Positions 34,802 to 42,393 of a DNA stretch of 64,000 nucleotides are shown here, piece after piece. This DNA is from Natronococcus roseus. GTDB taxonomy: Archaea > Halobacteriota > Halobacteria > Halobacteriales > Natrialbaceae. The notes beneath the pieces are model-generated. The model did no database searches and was not told the origin of the DNA. It saw nothing but the letters and a program-made list of their open reading frames with translations. Position numbers and translations under genes: made by a program. Every line of letters starts with the position of its first letter. The stretch's first letter is position 1. Location of the stretch: NCBI RefSeq assembly GCF_043677095.1, contig NZ_JBHLJR010000004.1, positions 493,118-557,117 on the forward strand, in the 5' to 3' direction.

Positions 34802-34819
34802 CAGGCCCTTCCACAAAGC

Positions 34820-34828
34820 ATTTATATT
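34820..34828 (+). promoter_or_regulatory. TATA-like box without a downstream ORF
   Basis: ATTTATATT is one of the best TATA-like boxes in the window, yet no open frame starts within the expected 25-40 nt. A structured stretch follows instead (see the ncRNA candidate). Confidence 0.45.
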
Positions 34829-34846
34829 GGAGGGCTGAACGAAGAG

Positions 34847-34930
34847 ATAGCCGGGACCGATCCCCCCCAACCGCGTCCGAATCGCTGGTACGCCGTCCCG
34901 GCTGATCCACCCCTCTCCCCCCCCCCTTTT
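34847..34930 (+). ncRNA. Candidate structured small RNA
   Basis: About 27 nt after the TATA-like box begins a region with a perfect 9-bp inverted repeat: AGCCGGGAC at 34849-34857 and GTCCCGGCT at 34895-34903. An inner GCGT/ACGC pair (34873-34876 and 34890-34893) could add a second stem. It ends in a C-rich tract and CCCTTTTG at about 34920-34931, which could terminate transcription. An alternative is that the same hairpin, read on the other strand, terminates the FAD oxidoreductase mRNA that ends at 34941. No known RNA family is recognised. Confidence 0.35.
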
Positions 34931-34940
34931 GTCCGATCGT

Positions 34941-35990
34941 TCAGTCCCGACGTCGCCCGGCGATCCGCTCGCCGACCTCGAGGCCGCTTCGCAGCGCCGC
35001 GTGGATCCGTCCCTCGCCCGCGGTCCAGTCGCCGACGCAGTACAACCCCTCTGACTCCGCTCGCTCCAGCGAGTCACTCGAGACGCCGTCCTCGGGGATC
35101 GCGTAGCGCCAGCCCTGGTGGTCGGCCCATTCGGGTTCGGTAAGGCGGTCGTCCTCGAGCAGGCCGGCGGTCAGCGCGGCGAGTTCGGCGAGGTTTCGCT
35201 CCGGGTCACGATCGTAGTTGTCGACGGACCACTCGTGGTTGGCCTGGACGATCAGCAGGGAGTCGCCGTCGGGAACGTGGCCGGACTTGCACTCCTCGCG
35301 GCTGATCCAGCCGATCTCGTGGTCCTTGTCGGTGTTGACCAGCGCGTAGTAGGGGACGTCGAGTTCGAACGGGTAGCGAAAGACGCCGGTCCACACGCGA
35401 CGGTAGGAGACCTCGGCGAGCGCCTCGAGCAGCGACTCCCGCCGGTCCGACTCCCAGACGCTCGACTCGAGCAGTGTCGCCGTCTGTGGCGCCGGCGGAT
35501 TCAGGAGGACGATATCGTACGGGCCCCATGGATTGCCGGCGGCGTCCTCGAGGGTCCACGTCCCGGCGTCCTCGTCTCGCACCAGTCGCTCGACGCGCGT
35601 CTCGCGGTGGATCGTCGCGTCGGTGTAGGCGAACAGCCGCTTGGCGAGCTGGGTCAGTCCCCGTCGGTACGTCCATTTGTGGTCATCCGCGTCGCGGCCG
35701 GGTTCGATCGCGCCGTCCCGGTCGAAGGTCCACACCGGGTCCTCGACGTCGACGAGGCCCTCCGTCGGAAGCGTCTCCGTCACCAGTTCGACGACCCGAT
35801 CGTCGCCGGCTTTCAGGTAGTTCGCGCCGTAGTCGTAGACGACGTCGTCCCGGCGACGGGTCGCGGCCCGTCCGCAGAGCCCGCCCGATTTCTCGAGTAC
35901 CGTCACCGAAACGTCGTCGGTCGACTCCTCGAGGGCGAACGCCGCCCCGGCGGCGCCGACGCCCGCGCCGACGATCCCGATCCGTTTCAT
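34941..35990 (-). CDS. FAD-dependent NAD(P)/amine-oxidase-like oxidoreductase (renalase type)
   Basis: 349 residues. 'MKRIGIVGAGVGAAGAAFALEES' is the FAD dinucleotide-binding fold. 'GGLCGRAATRRRDDVVYDYGANYLKAGD' is the second family motif, and 'GLYCVGDWTAGEGRIHAALRSGLEVGERI' the C-terminal FAD-contact region. The short length and pattern match renalase-like flavoproteins of archaea and bacteria. Substrate unknown. Confidence 0.9.
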   Translation of the reverse strand: MKRIGIVGAGVGAAGAAFALEESTDDVSVTVLEKSGGLCGRAATRRRDDVVYDYGANYLKAGDDRVVELVTETLPTEGLVDVEDPVWTFDRDGAIEPGRDADDHKWTYRRGLTQLAKRLFAYTDATIHRETRVERLVRDEDAGTWTLEDAAGNPWGPYDIVLLNPPAPQTATLLESSVWESDRRESLLEALAEVSYRRVWTGVFRYPFELDVPYYALVNTDKDHEIGWISREECKSGHVPDGDSLLIVQANHEWSVDNYDRDPERNLAELAALTAGLLEDDRLTEPEWADHQGWRYAIPEDGVSSDSLERAESEGLYCVGDWTAGEGRIHAALRSGLEVGERIAGRRRD

Positions 35991-36117
35991 ACGCGGCGTT
36001 CGAGGGCAACCCGGAAGTACCCTTCCGCAGTCGGCGTCGATTGCCGGCTGTCGCGGCGTCCCTCGAGAACGGTCGTTCGACGGCTCGTCTCGCTGAAGGT
36101 TCGACGGCTCGAGGGGA

Positions 36118-37419
36118 CTATCGGGGGTCGACCACGCGGCCGAGAAACAGCGTCGCGCCCGTCTCGCGGTCCCGGATCAGAAACAGGAACGGCCGGTCGA
36201 CGACCATCCGGAAGTCGACCGCAGGGGCGGAGTCGGCCTCCATCTCGACCCCCGTCGCGGCCGCGGCCTCGGTCCCCTCCTCGTCGACGGCGACGTAGGT
36301 CTCGTGGCGGACGTCGTCGACGAACAGGTTCTCGTCGATCTCCTCGAGGGGGACCATCCCGTCGAAGTTCGCCCGGTCGGGGTCGAACGCCCGCTCGATC
36401 CCCAGCTCCGCGAGGGCGTCGGTCAGGTCGAATCCGGCGTCGAACTCGAACCGGGGGAGGACGACCTCGCCCTCCCGATCCTCGAGGGCCGCCGTGAGCG
36501 TCGCGAGCGCCTCGGCGTCGAGCTCGTCCTCGAATCGTTCGAACTCGTCCTCCGACGGGAGCACGACGAGCATGCCGACCCCCTCGCCGACGTAGGGGAG
36601 TTCGACGAGCTGGTGGCCGTCGACCTCGGCGTAGGGGAACGTCTCGGTCTGGCGCATCAGGGGTACCTCGACCGTCTCGCCGTCCAGCAGCGTGAACTCC
36701 TCCGTTCGCGTGTCGCTCTCCTCGAACTGGTGGTGCCAGTCGGCCAGCAGGTAGACGGCGTTCGCCAGCACGAGCCGCGTCTGACCGTCGAACGAGCCGT
36801 CCGGAAACAGCTCGTCGATGCGCTCGTTCGTCCGCTCGGCGACCCATCCGTTGATCTCCTCGCGGGCCCCCTCCGGATCCGCGCCGAACTCGGCCGTTCG
36901 CAGCTCGGCCCCGTAGTGGTCCTCGAGAGTCTCCAGGTACGACTCGCGGTAGGGGTAGCCCTCGAGTCCCCAAACCCCGTTCGCGACCGCGAGTTCGAAC
37001 TCGCCGTCGGTCGCGGCGTCCGCACGCTCGTTCAGTTCGTACTGGAGCTGCTGATGGGCGGATCGGAGCGCCTCGCGGTCGTCCGGAAACCGGAGCGCCT
37101 CGGCGAGCTCCTCGGCCGTCTCCCCGCGAGCCCCGGCGTCGGCCATCCCGAGCGCGAAGCCGACGCTGGCGGGCGAGACGAGCAGGTTCTCGTCGGGGTC
37201 GGCGTCGGCGAGCCGATTCAGCAGCGCGAGCCCGAACTCGACGTTCCCCTCGACCGCCCGCTCGAGGGCGTCGCCGTCGTGATCGGTCGCCGCGCCGACG
37301 CCGGGAACGGGCTCGACGCTCGAGCTCGAGGCGTCGTCGCGGCCGAACCGCCACCAGAGGGCGCCGCTCGCGAGGGCCGCCCCCGACGCGGTCGCGAGCC
37401 GTCGTCGCGATAGTTTCAT
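36118..37419 (-). CDS. Serpin-family protease inhibitor with Tat-type signal
   Basis: 433 residues from MKLSRRRLATASGAALASG, a twin-arginine signal. The mature part is a full serpin: 'NLLVSPASVGFALGMADAGARGETAEELAEAL' (helix B/C region), 'NAVYLLADWHHQFEE', 'LPYVGEGVGMLVVLP', the hinge 'VDEEGTEAAAATGVEM' and the C-terminal 'VDRPFLFLIRDRETGATLFLGRVVDP'. An alanine-rich hinge is the mark of inhibitory serpins. It would act outside the cell, perhaps against halolysin-type proteases. Serpins are patchy in archaea. Confidence 0.93.
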   Translation of the reverse strand: MKLSRRRLATASGAALASGALWWRFGRDDASSSSVEPVPGVGAATDHDGDALERAVEGNVEFGLALLNRLADADPDENLLVSPASVGFALGMADAGARGETAEELAEALRFPDDREALRSAHQQLQYELNERADAATDGEFELAVANGVWGLEGYPYRESYLETLEDHYGAELRTAEFGADPEGAREEINGWVAERTNERIDELFPDGSFDGQTRLVLANAVYLLADWHHQFEESDTRTEEFTLLDGETVEVPLMRQTETFPYAEVDGHQLVELPYVGEGVGMLVVLPSEDEFERFEDELDAEALATLTAALEDREGEVVLPRFEFDAGFDLTDALAELGIERAFDPDRANFDGMVPLEEIDENLFVDDVRHETYVAVDEEGTEAAAATGVEMEADSAPAVDFRMVVDRPFLFLIRDRETGATLFLGRVVDPR

Positions 37420-37524
37420 GCTTCTAACTCGTTGGCGGCGTCGAAAAACCCCGGGGCAGGGTGAAAGGGGCATTTGAGCTAGGGGTAGCGTAGGCGGATC
37501 GGGAGCGCTCTCGAGACCGCGTCG

Positions 37525-38292
37525 CTACCCGTTGTCGGGAGCGTTCCGCGGGCGAGGAGCCGTCGCTCGACGCTCCGCGAACCGGCCGCCGACGTAGCCT
37601 CCGAGTGCACCGAGCGCGCCCGCGAGGGTTGCGACGAGCATCGCGGTCAGGAACAGCGTCGCTCCGACGACGATCGCCTCACCGACCTGTCCGATCGTCA
37701 GCAGCCCTGCGATCAGTCCGCCGAGGACGAACACGAGAACTGCGAGGACCGGGGCCGCCGGGAGGAACCCGGCGAGCGCCCCGACGCTGACCGTTCGCTC
37801 GGACTCGCCGCGCTCGAGGTAGCCCGCCAGCGCGCCGCCCAGCGCCGGCGAGAACGGAACGAACGACAGCACGACGGTGACGACGGCGCCGAGGACGGCG
37901 TAGGTTCCATACGCACTCGCGGGCTCGTCCGCCTCGCTTCGGCGGTGGGCGCGCCGTCTCGCGACGAGGTAGCCGACGGCGACCAGCACCGTCCCGGCGC
38001 CGACCACCAGCAGTCCCGTCCCCGTCCACGAGACGACGGCGTCGGCCACCTCGAGCGCCTCGGCGTCGGTCAGCTCCGTCGTTCCGACGGTTACCGTCAC
38101 CGTGCCATCCTCGATCCCCGCCGCCAGCTCGTCCCGGTCGACGAGGAAGACGAGCGCGCTGCCGGCGACGATCGAGAGCAGGCCGACCAGCGCGACGACG
38201 GTCGCGAGGATCCAGTCGACGACCGCCGGCAACGGCTCGTCAGCGGTCGGATGCCGCTCCCCGTCTACCCGCTCGGTTGGTGTCGATCCCAT
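37525..38292 (-). CDS. Multi-span membrane protein of unknown function
   Basis: 255 residues starting MGSTPTERVD. After a charged N-terminus come hydrophobic segments at about 25-50, 88-110, 130-150, 170-195 and 205-235, with Gly/Ala-rich helices ('GALGALGGYVGGRFAERR' at the end). The sequence between segments one and two ('EDGTVTVTVGTTELTDAEALEVADAVV') is likely extracellular. The layout resembles haloarchaeal DUF5518-like proteins, but I cannot confirm it. Confidence 0.8.
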   Translation of the reverse strand: MGSTPTERVDGERHPTADEPLPAVVDWILATVVALVGLLSIVAGSALVFLVDRDELAAGIEDGTVTVTVGTTELTDAEALEVADAVVSWTGTGLLVVGAGTVLVAVGYLVARRRAHRRSEADEPASAYGTYAVLGAVVTVVLSFVPFSPALGGALAGYLERGESERTVSVGALAGFLPAAPVLAVLVFVLGGLIAGLLTIGQVGEAIVVGATLFLTAMLVATLAGALGALGGYVGGRFAERRATAPRPRNAPDNG

Positions 38293-38378
38293 GACATTCG
38301 TTCGTACGCGACGCGGTTCCTTATAGCTCGTTGGGACCGAAGTGGAATCGACCGAACTCGGGCTGTCGGGACCGACTG

Positions 38379-39164
38379 CTACGTTGACTCGCCCTCGAGG
38401 TATGACGGCCGCTGCTCGTACTCGATCGGATCCCGAACGCCGAGGCGCTGGAACGCCTGCAGGCGGTAGGCGCAGGCGTCGCAGGTGCCGCAGGCGGGCT
38501 CGTTCTCGCGGTAACAGCTCCAGGTGTGTTCGTACGGGACCTCGAGCTCGAGCCCCCGCTCGGCGATATCGGTCTTCGACTTCTCGACGAACGGCGCCTC
38601 GATCGCGATCTCGGTGTCTGGTTTCGTGCCGACGTCGACGACGCGCCCGAAGGCCTCGAAGAACTCGGGTCGGCAGTCGGGGTAGCCCGAGAAGTCCTCG
38701 CTGTGAGCGCCGATAAAGACCGCCTCGCAGCCGTTGGCCTCGGCGTAGGAGACCGCCATCGCCAGCAGGTTCGCGTTCCTGAAGGGAACGTAGGAGGTCG
38801 GGATCTCCTCGCTGTCCATGTCGGCGTCGGCGACGTCGAGCTCGTCGTCGGTGAGACTCGAGGCGCCGATCGCCGAGAGGTGGCCCGTTTCGATCCGCAG
38901 GAAGTCGGCCGCGTCGAACGCCTCGGCCAGCCTGCGGGCGCACTCGAGTTCGCGGTCTTCGGTACGCTGGCCGTAGGAGGTGTGCAGGGCGTAGACGTCG
39001 TAGCCCCGTTCGCGGGCGACGGCGGCGGCGGTGGCGCTGTCCATCCCTCCCGAGAGGAGGACGACGGCGCGTTTTGCGGCCGGTTCGTCGTCCCGTGCGG
39101 ACGTGTCCTTGGTCGTCGTGGTGGTGCCGTCGGCCGTGGTCGTGGTCGTGGTGTCGTCGGTCAT
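38379..39164 (-). CDS. queC: 7-cyano-7-deazaguanine synthase (preQ0 synthase)
   Basis: 261 residues. The PP-loop 'VVLLSGGMDSATAAAVARERG' (38-43 for SGGMDS) binds ATP. The zinc site is in 'SCYRENEPACGTCDACAYR'. It converts 7-carboxy-7-deazaguanine to preQ0, which in archaea feeds archaeosine in tRNA. The first 30 residues are unusual, with two runs of five or six Thr encoded by GGT/GGTC repeats on the plus strand. No other start lies before the PP-loop. Third gene of queD-queE-queC. Confidence 0.95.
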   Translation of the reverse strand: MTDDTTTTTTADGTTTTTKDTSARDDEPAAKRAVVLLSGGMDSATAAAVARERGYDVYALHTSYGQRTEDRELECARRLAEAFDAADFLRIETGHLSAIGASSLTDDELDVADADMDSEEIPTSYVPFRNANLLAMAVSYAEANGCEAVFIGAHSEDFSGYPDCRPEFFEAFGRVVDVGTKPDTEIAIEAPFVEKSKTDIAERGLELEVPYEHTWSCYRENEPACGTCDACAYRLQAFQRLGVRDPIEYEQRPSYLEGEST

Positions 39165-39184
39165 GGTGCGATCGGTATCGTCAG

Positions 39185-40024
39185 CTACGTTTCGGGGGCG
39201 TCGTTCCAGAGGTCGACGTGGAGTCGGGGCGTGTACCGAAAGCCGTGTTCCATCGCCAGCTCGGCGACGCGGCTGCGGGTTTCGGCGAGGCGTTCGCGGG
39301 TGGCACCCTCGGGCATCAGGAGGACGTCGTCGTCGCCGATCGGCTCGCTCGTTGCTTCGCGAAGCTCCTCGAGCAGCTCGAGGATCTCGGGCATGTCGCC
39401 CTCGTCGGTGACGACGAACTTCAGCTGGAACGCGTAGTCCTCGACGAGCGCGGAAAGCGCCTCGAGGTCGATGCGGTCGTTCTCGTGGCGCTCGGCCCAC
39501 TCGCCCTCTCCTTGGTTCACGGCTCCCTCCGGTCGCCGTTCACCGTTCCCAGATTCCGGAGGAATCTCGCTCCTGGGATCTCGCTCGGGCGTCGGCGTCG
39601 AACTCTCGAGCTTCGGGCTGATCGAGGCGAGGTCGATCGGCGCCTCGCGGTGGATCGTGCCGTTGGTCTCGACGGTGGTGTGGTAGCCACGCTCCTCGAG
39701 GGCCTCGAGCAGGGCGACGCTTCGCTCGTGGAGCAGCGGCTCGCCGCCCGTGAGGACGACGTGGTCGGCCTCGGCGTGGGCCTCGACCTCGGCGACGATC
39801 TCCTCGAGGCTCATCCAGGCGTGGGTCGGCTCCCAGGAGGTGTGGTAGGAGTCGCAGAACCAGCATCGAAGATTGCAGCCGCTGGTGCGGACGAACACCG
39901 ACGGAACCCCGGCGAGGGTCCCCTCGCCCTGCAGCGAGTAGAACAGCTCGTTGATCGGGAGGCCCTCGCCGCTCGGGGAGCGGTCGCCGACTGCCTCCCG
40001 GTCGACGGAGTCGGAGACGGGCAT
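39185..40024 (-). CDS. queE: 7-carboxy-7-deazaguanine synthase (radical SAM)
   Basis: 279 residues. 'TSGCNLRCWFCDSYHTSW' (Cys50, Cys54, Cys57) binds the radical-SAM 4Fe-4S cluster, and 'EIVAEVEAHAEADHVVLTGGEPLLHE' follows. It makes the second step of preQ0 synthesis. Between 'ASISPKLESS' and 'RIDLEALSALV' there is a roughly 45-residue hydrophilic insertion. It is a Pro/Glu/Gly-rich loop encoded partly by a small palindrome (39551-39567). Gap to queD 1 bp, to queC 20 bp. Confidence 0.95.
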   Translation of the reverse strand: MPVSDSVDREAVGDRSPSGEGLPINELFYSLQGEGTLAGVPSVFVRTSGCNLRCWFCDSYHTSWEPTHAWMSLEEIVAEVEAHAEADHVVLTGGEPLLHERSVALLEALEERGYHTTVETNGTIHREAPIDLASISPKLESSTPTPERDPRSEIPPESGNGERRPEGAVNQGEGEWAERHENDRIDLEALSALVEDYAFQLKFVVTDEGDMPEILELLEELREATSEPIGDDDVLLMPEGATRERLAETRSRVAELAMEHGFRYTPRLHVDLWNDAPET

Positions 40025-40025
40025 C

Positions 40026-40481
40026 TCAGAGCCGCCCTCCCCCGCAGAGTTCGCTCGTCTCGTTGACCCGGACGGCGACGTCGACCACGGTGTCGGGCAG
40101 GGCCGCCTCGAGTTTCTCCTCGAGGAGGACGCTCATCACCTCCGCCGTGGGCGGGTGCTCGAGGACGACGACGCCGTCGTCGTCGCCGGCTTCCTCGAAC
40201 GCTTCGACCAGGGGGTCGCCCCGCTCGAGCAGAAACATGTGATCCCACTCGTCGATCACCGCGGTAATATCGCCCTTGTCCGCGACCCACCCCTCCTCGG
40301 TGAGCTCGCCCTCGACCCTGACGGCCACCTCGTAGTTGTGCCCGTGGGGTCGAGCGCACTTGCCGTCGTGGTGAAGGAGCCGATGGCCGGCGCTGATCCG
40401 AATCGGGCGGTCCCGGCCGACGTGGAGGACCCGGCGGCTGCCGGCCACGCTCTCCTCGCGGGCGGTGTGCTTCTCGGTCAT
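40026..40481 (-). CDS. queD: 6-carboxytetrahydropterin synthase (6-pyruvoyltetrahydropterin synthase family)
   Basis: 151 residues. Zinc ligands are His33 ('RISAGHRLL'), His47 and His49 ('ARPHGHNYEVAV'), with catalytic Cys42 just before. 'KGDITAVIDEWDHMFLLERGD' and 'EHPPTAEVMSVLL' complete the pattern. First committed step towards preQ0 from dihydroneopterin triphosphate. First gene of the minus-strand que operon. Confidence 0.95.
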   Translation of the reverse strand: MTEKHTAREESVAGSRRVLHVGRDRPIRISAGHRLLHHDGKCARPHGHNYEVAVRVEGELTEEGWVADKGDITAVIDEWDHMFLLERGDPLVEAFEEAGDDDGVVVLEHPPTAEVMSVLLEEKLEAALPDTVVDVAVRVNETSELCGGGRL

Positions 40482-40579
40482 ACCTGGATATTCTTCCTGG
40501 AATACTTAGACCGGTCGGTCCGTGCTCGAGTCGACGGTCCAAAGTGAGGGAGGAGTGGGAGAGTACGTTTCCGCTGTTC

Positions 40580-40770
40580 TTCGCTAACGAGCGTCGACAG
40601 TGGTGTCTCGGTCAAGATAACTCCGGGTCCCCTGCCGGGATAGGGGTAACGGCGGTGTGGCCCCGCCATCCGCCCGTCATGCCGACAGGCTGGAAACCAG
40701 TAAATATCCCAATCCAGCGGTGCGGTGCCGTGGGAAGCCCCGTCGTTTACGACGGGGAGGAGGTCACTCG
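40580..40770 (+). mobile_element. Remnant right end of an IS200/IS605 (IS1341-type) element without tnpB
   Basis: The stretch ends in the hairpin CCCCGTCG-TTTA-CGACGGGG (40738-40757), preceded by GTGGGAAG and followed by AGGAGGTCAC. In haloarchaea this is the typical subterminal hairpin at the right end of TnpB-carrying elements, where the guide (omega) RNA is encoded. Upstream GC-rich blocks (CCGGGTCCCCTGCCGGGA, 40621-40641) could fold as the RNA scaffold. No transposase or tnpB frame is present, so this is a fragment. The left limit is a guess. The 410-bp gap between queD and the HTH gene holds nothing else. Confidence 0.55.
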
Positions 40771-40891
40771 GAACAAACTCTGTTCCCAGGAACTCGACCT
40801 CCGCGTACCTCGATACCGATTGTGCGTGAAGGCTCATCTGATCCGGAGTCTCGGATAGCACTCGATCTCGAAACCGTACTCCCAACCGCCG

Positions 40892-41281
40892 TTACGGCTC
40901 GCCCTCGAGTCGCTCCTGTAGCCGAACCCTCGCCTCGCTTCGCCGTTCCCGGGAGCAGGTCGGTCCCTCGAGCGAGAACTCGACCTCGAGTTCGTCGACC
41001 GTTCGGCGGTAGACGGTCGTCTGGCGACCTTCCTCGGAGAGCCGCTGTCCGTCACAGGTCAGCAGGCCGGCGTCGACGAGTTCCTCGATGCGCCGGTAGC
41101 AGGTGGCGATCGGGATGCCGACGTCGTCGCTCAACCGCCTCGCGGACTTGGGGGTCGCCGCCGCACAGAGGATCGACGCGCTGTACTCCTTGCCGACCGC
41201 CGACAGCACCGTCGGCGCCGGCGAGTCGATACGGTCGTCGCTTCGGTCTCGAGTCAGGTCGTCGTTCCGGCCTCGAGTCAT
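40892..41281 (-). CDS. Winged-helix (ArsR-like) transcriptional regulator
   Basis: 129 residues from ATG 41281 (MTRGRNDDL). 'VLSAVGKEYSASILCAAATPKSARRLSDDVGIPIATCYRRIEELVDAGLL' is a classic haloarchaeal ArsR-like HTH. 'EGRQTTVYRRTVDELEVEFSLEG' is the wing and following strand. It is divergent from the CinA-like gene across about 127 bp. Ligand and targets unknown. Confidence 0.88.
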   Translation of the reverse strand: MTRGRNDDLTRDRSDDRIDSPAPTVLSAVGKEYSASILCAAATPKSARRLSDDVGIPIATCYRRIEELVDAGLLTCDGQRLSEEGRQTTVYRRTVDELEVEFSLEGPTCSRERRSEARVRLQERLEGEP

Positions 41282-41408
41282 GGAACCGTCCACGCGCGAA
41301 TCGGCAGTGAGTATTGTGGATCGACTGAAAGTATTTCTTTTTATGCGATAGGGAGCGGGGTCGACGGGTGGCGGGAGCCATTTCAACCGTCGGTTCGAAG
41401 GCGAGGGT

Positions 41409-42101
41409 ATGAACGCCGCGGTCGTGACGGTCGGAGATGAACTGCTCGCCGGACGGACGACGAACACCAACGCCACCTGGCTCTGCGAACGGCTCGCCGA
41501 TCGGGGCGTGACCGTCGAGCGCGTGACGACCGTCCCCGACCGGATCGAGGACATCTCGGCGGTCGTCGGCGACTACAGCGCGGCCTACGACGCCGTCCTC
41601 GTCACGGGCGGGCTCGGTCCGACTCACGACGACGTTACGATGGAGGGGATCGCGGCGACGTTCGGACGGGAGCTCGAGACCGACGAGACCGCCCTCGAGT
41701 GGCTCGAGGAACACGGCTACTCGCGGTCGGATCTGACGACCGGAACGGCCGACCTGCCCGCGGGATCACGGCCGCTACACAACGATGCGGGAGTCGCACC
41801 CGGCGCGGTTCTCGAGAACGTCTACGTTCTCCCGGGGGTTCCGTCGGAGATGCGGGCGATGTTCGAGACGGTCGCCGAGGAGTTCACCGGGACCCGGGTG
41901 TACCGGGAGACGGTCGTCGCCGACGAACCCGAGAGCGCGCTGCTCGATCGCCTCGAGACCCTCAACCGGGAGTTCGACGTCTCGGTGGGGAGCTACCCCG
42001 GCGAGTCGGTCAGGCTCGAGCTCTCCGGACCCGACGAGGAGACGGTCGCGGCGGCGGCGACGTGGCTCCGCGAGCGAGTGGAGACGGTCGAGGAGTCGTA
42101 G
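41409..42101 (+). CDS. CinA-family / molybdopterin-binding (MoaB/Mog-like) domain protein
   Basis: 230 residues. 'AAVVTVGDELLAGRTTNTNATWLCERLADRG' and 'AVLVTGGLGPTHDDVTMEGIA' are the MoCF/CinA-N signatures, and 'YVLPGVPSEMRAMFE' follows. The C-terminal nicotinamide-nucleotide amidase domain of bacterial CinA is absent, as is normal for archaeal versions. Possible role in ADP-ribose or NMN recycling, or related to molybdopterin binding. Confidence 0.9.
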   Translation: MNAAVVTVGDELLAGRTTNTNATWLCERLADRGVTVERVTTVPDRIEDISAVVGDYSAAYDAVLVTGGLGPTHDDVTMEGIAATFGRELETDETALEWLEEHGYSRSDLTTGTADLPAGSRPLHNDAGVAPGAVLENVYVLPGVPSEMRAMFETVAEEFTGTRVYRETVVADEPESALLDRLETLNREFDVSVGSYPGESVRLELSGPDEETVAAAATWLRERVETVEES

Positions 42102-42171
42102 CGGTCGCGGACACCCGTCGGACCGCGCTATCGGGAATGCCTCGGGGCAGGCCTCGAGGCACTCGCCCGGT

Positions 42172-42297
42172 CTACCGGTAGAGATACGCCAGCCAGACGA
42201 CCGTGACGACGAGACTCAACAGGAGCGTTCCCCAGCCGGCGATATCCATCGGCAGCGTCGGTTCGGCCTCGAGCACGACGGCAATCAGTTCGTTCAT
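42172..42297 (-). CDS. Very small single-span membrane protein
   Basis: A 41-residue frame from an ATG (MNELIAVVLEAEP). It has one hydrophobic helix ('GTLLLSLVVTVVWLAYLY') near the C-terminus and clean high-GC codon use. It sits between the CinA-like gene and the AcoX-like kinase on the opposite strand. The protein-like sequence and proper start and stop support it, although it is short. Function unknown. Confidence 0.6.
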   Translation of the reverse strand: MNELIAVVLEAEPTLPMDIAGWGTLLLSLVVTVVWLAYLYR

Positions 42298-42393
42298 GCG
42301 TCGCGGTCGGTTCCGGTCCCTCTTAGTCTTTCAGAAAGCGTGTCGTTCGACGAAAAGCCACACGGCTTTGGTCGCCGCCTCCGAAGGCCCGCT

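Noticed and set aside
40544..40858. 104-codon plus-strand frame across the IS200/IS605-type right end
   Set aside because: It reads through the terminal hairpin and GC-rich RNA-like blocks; not a plausible protein. The DNA is better explained as an element end.
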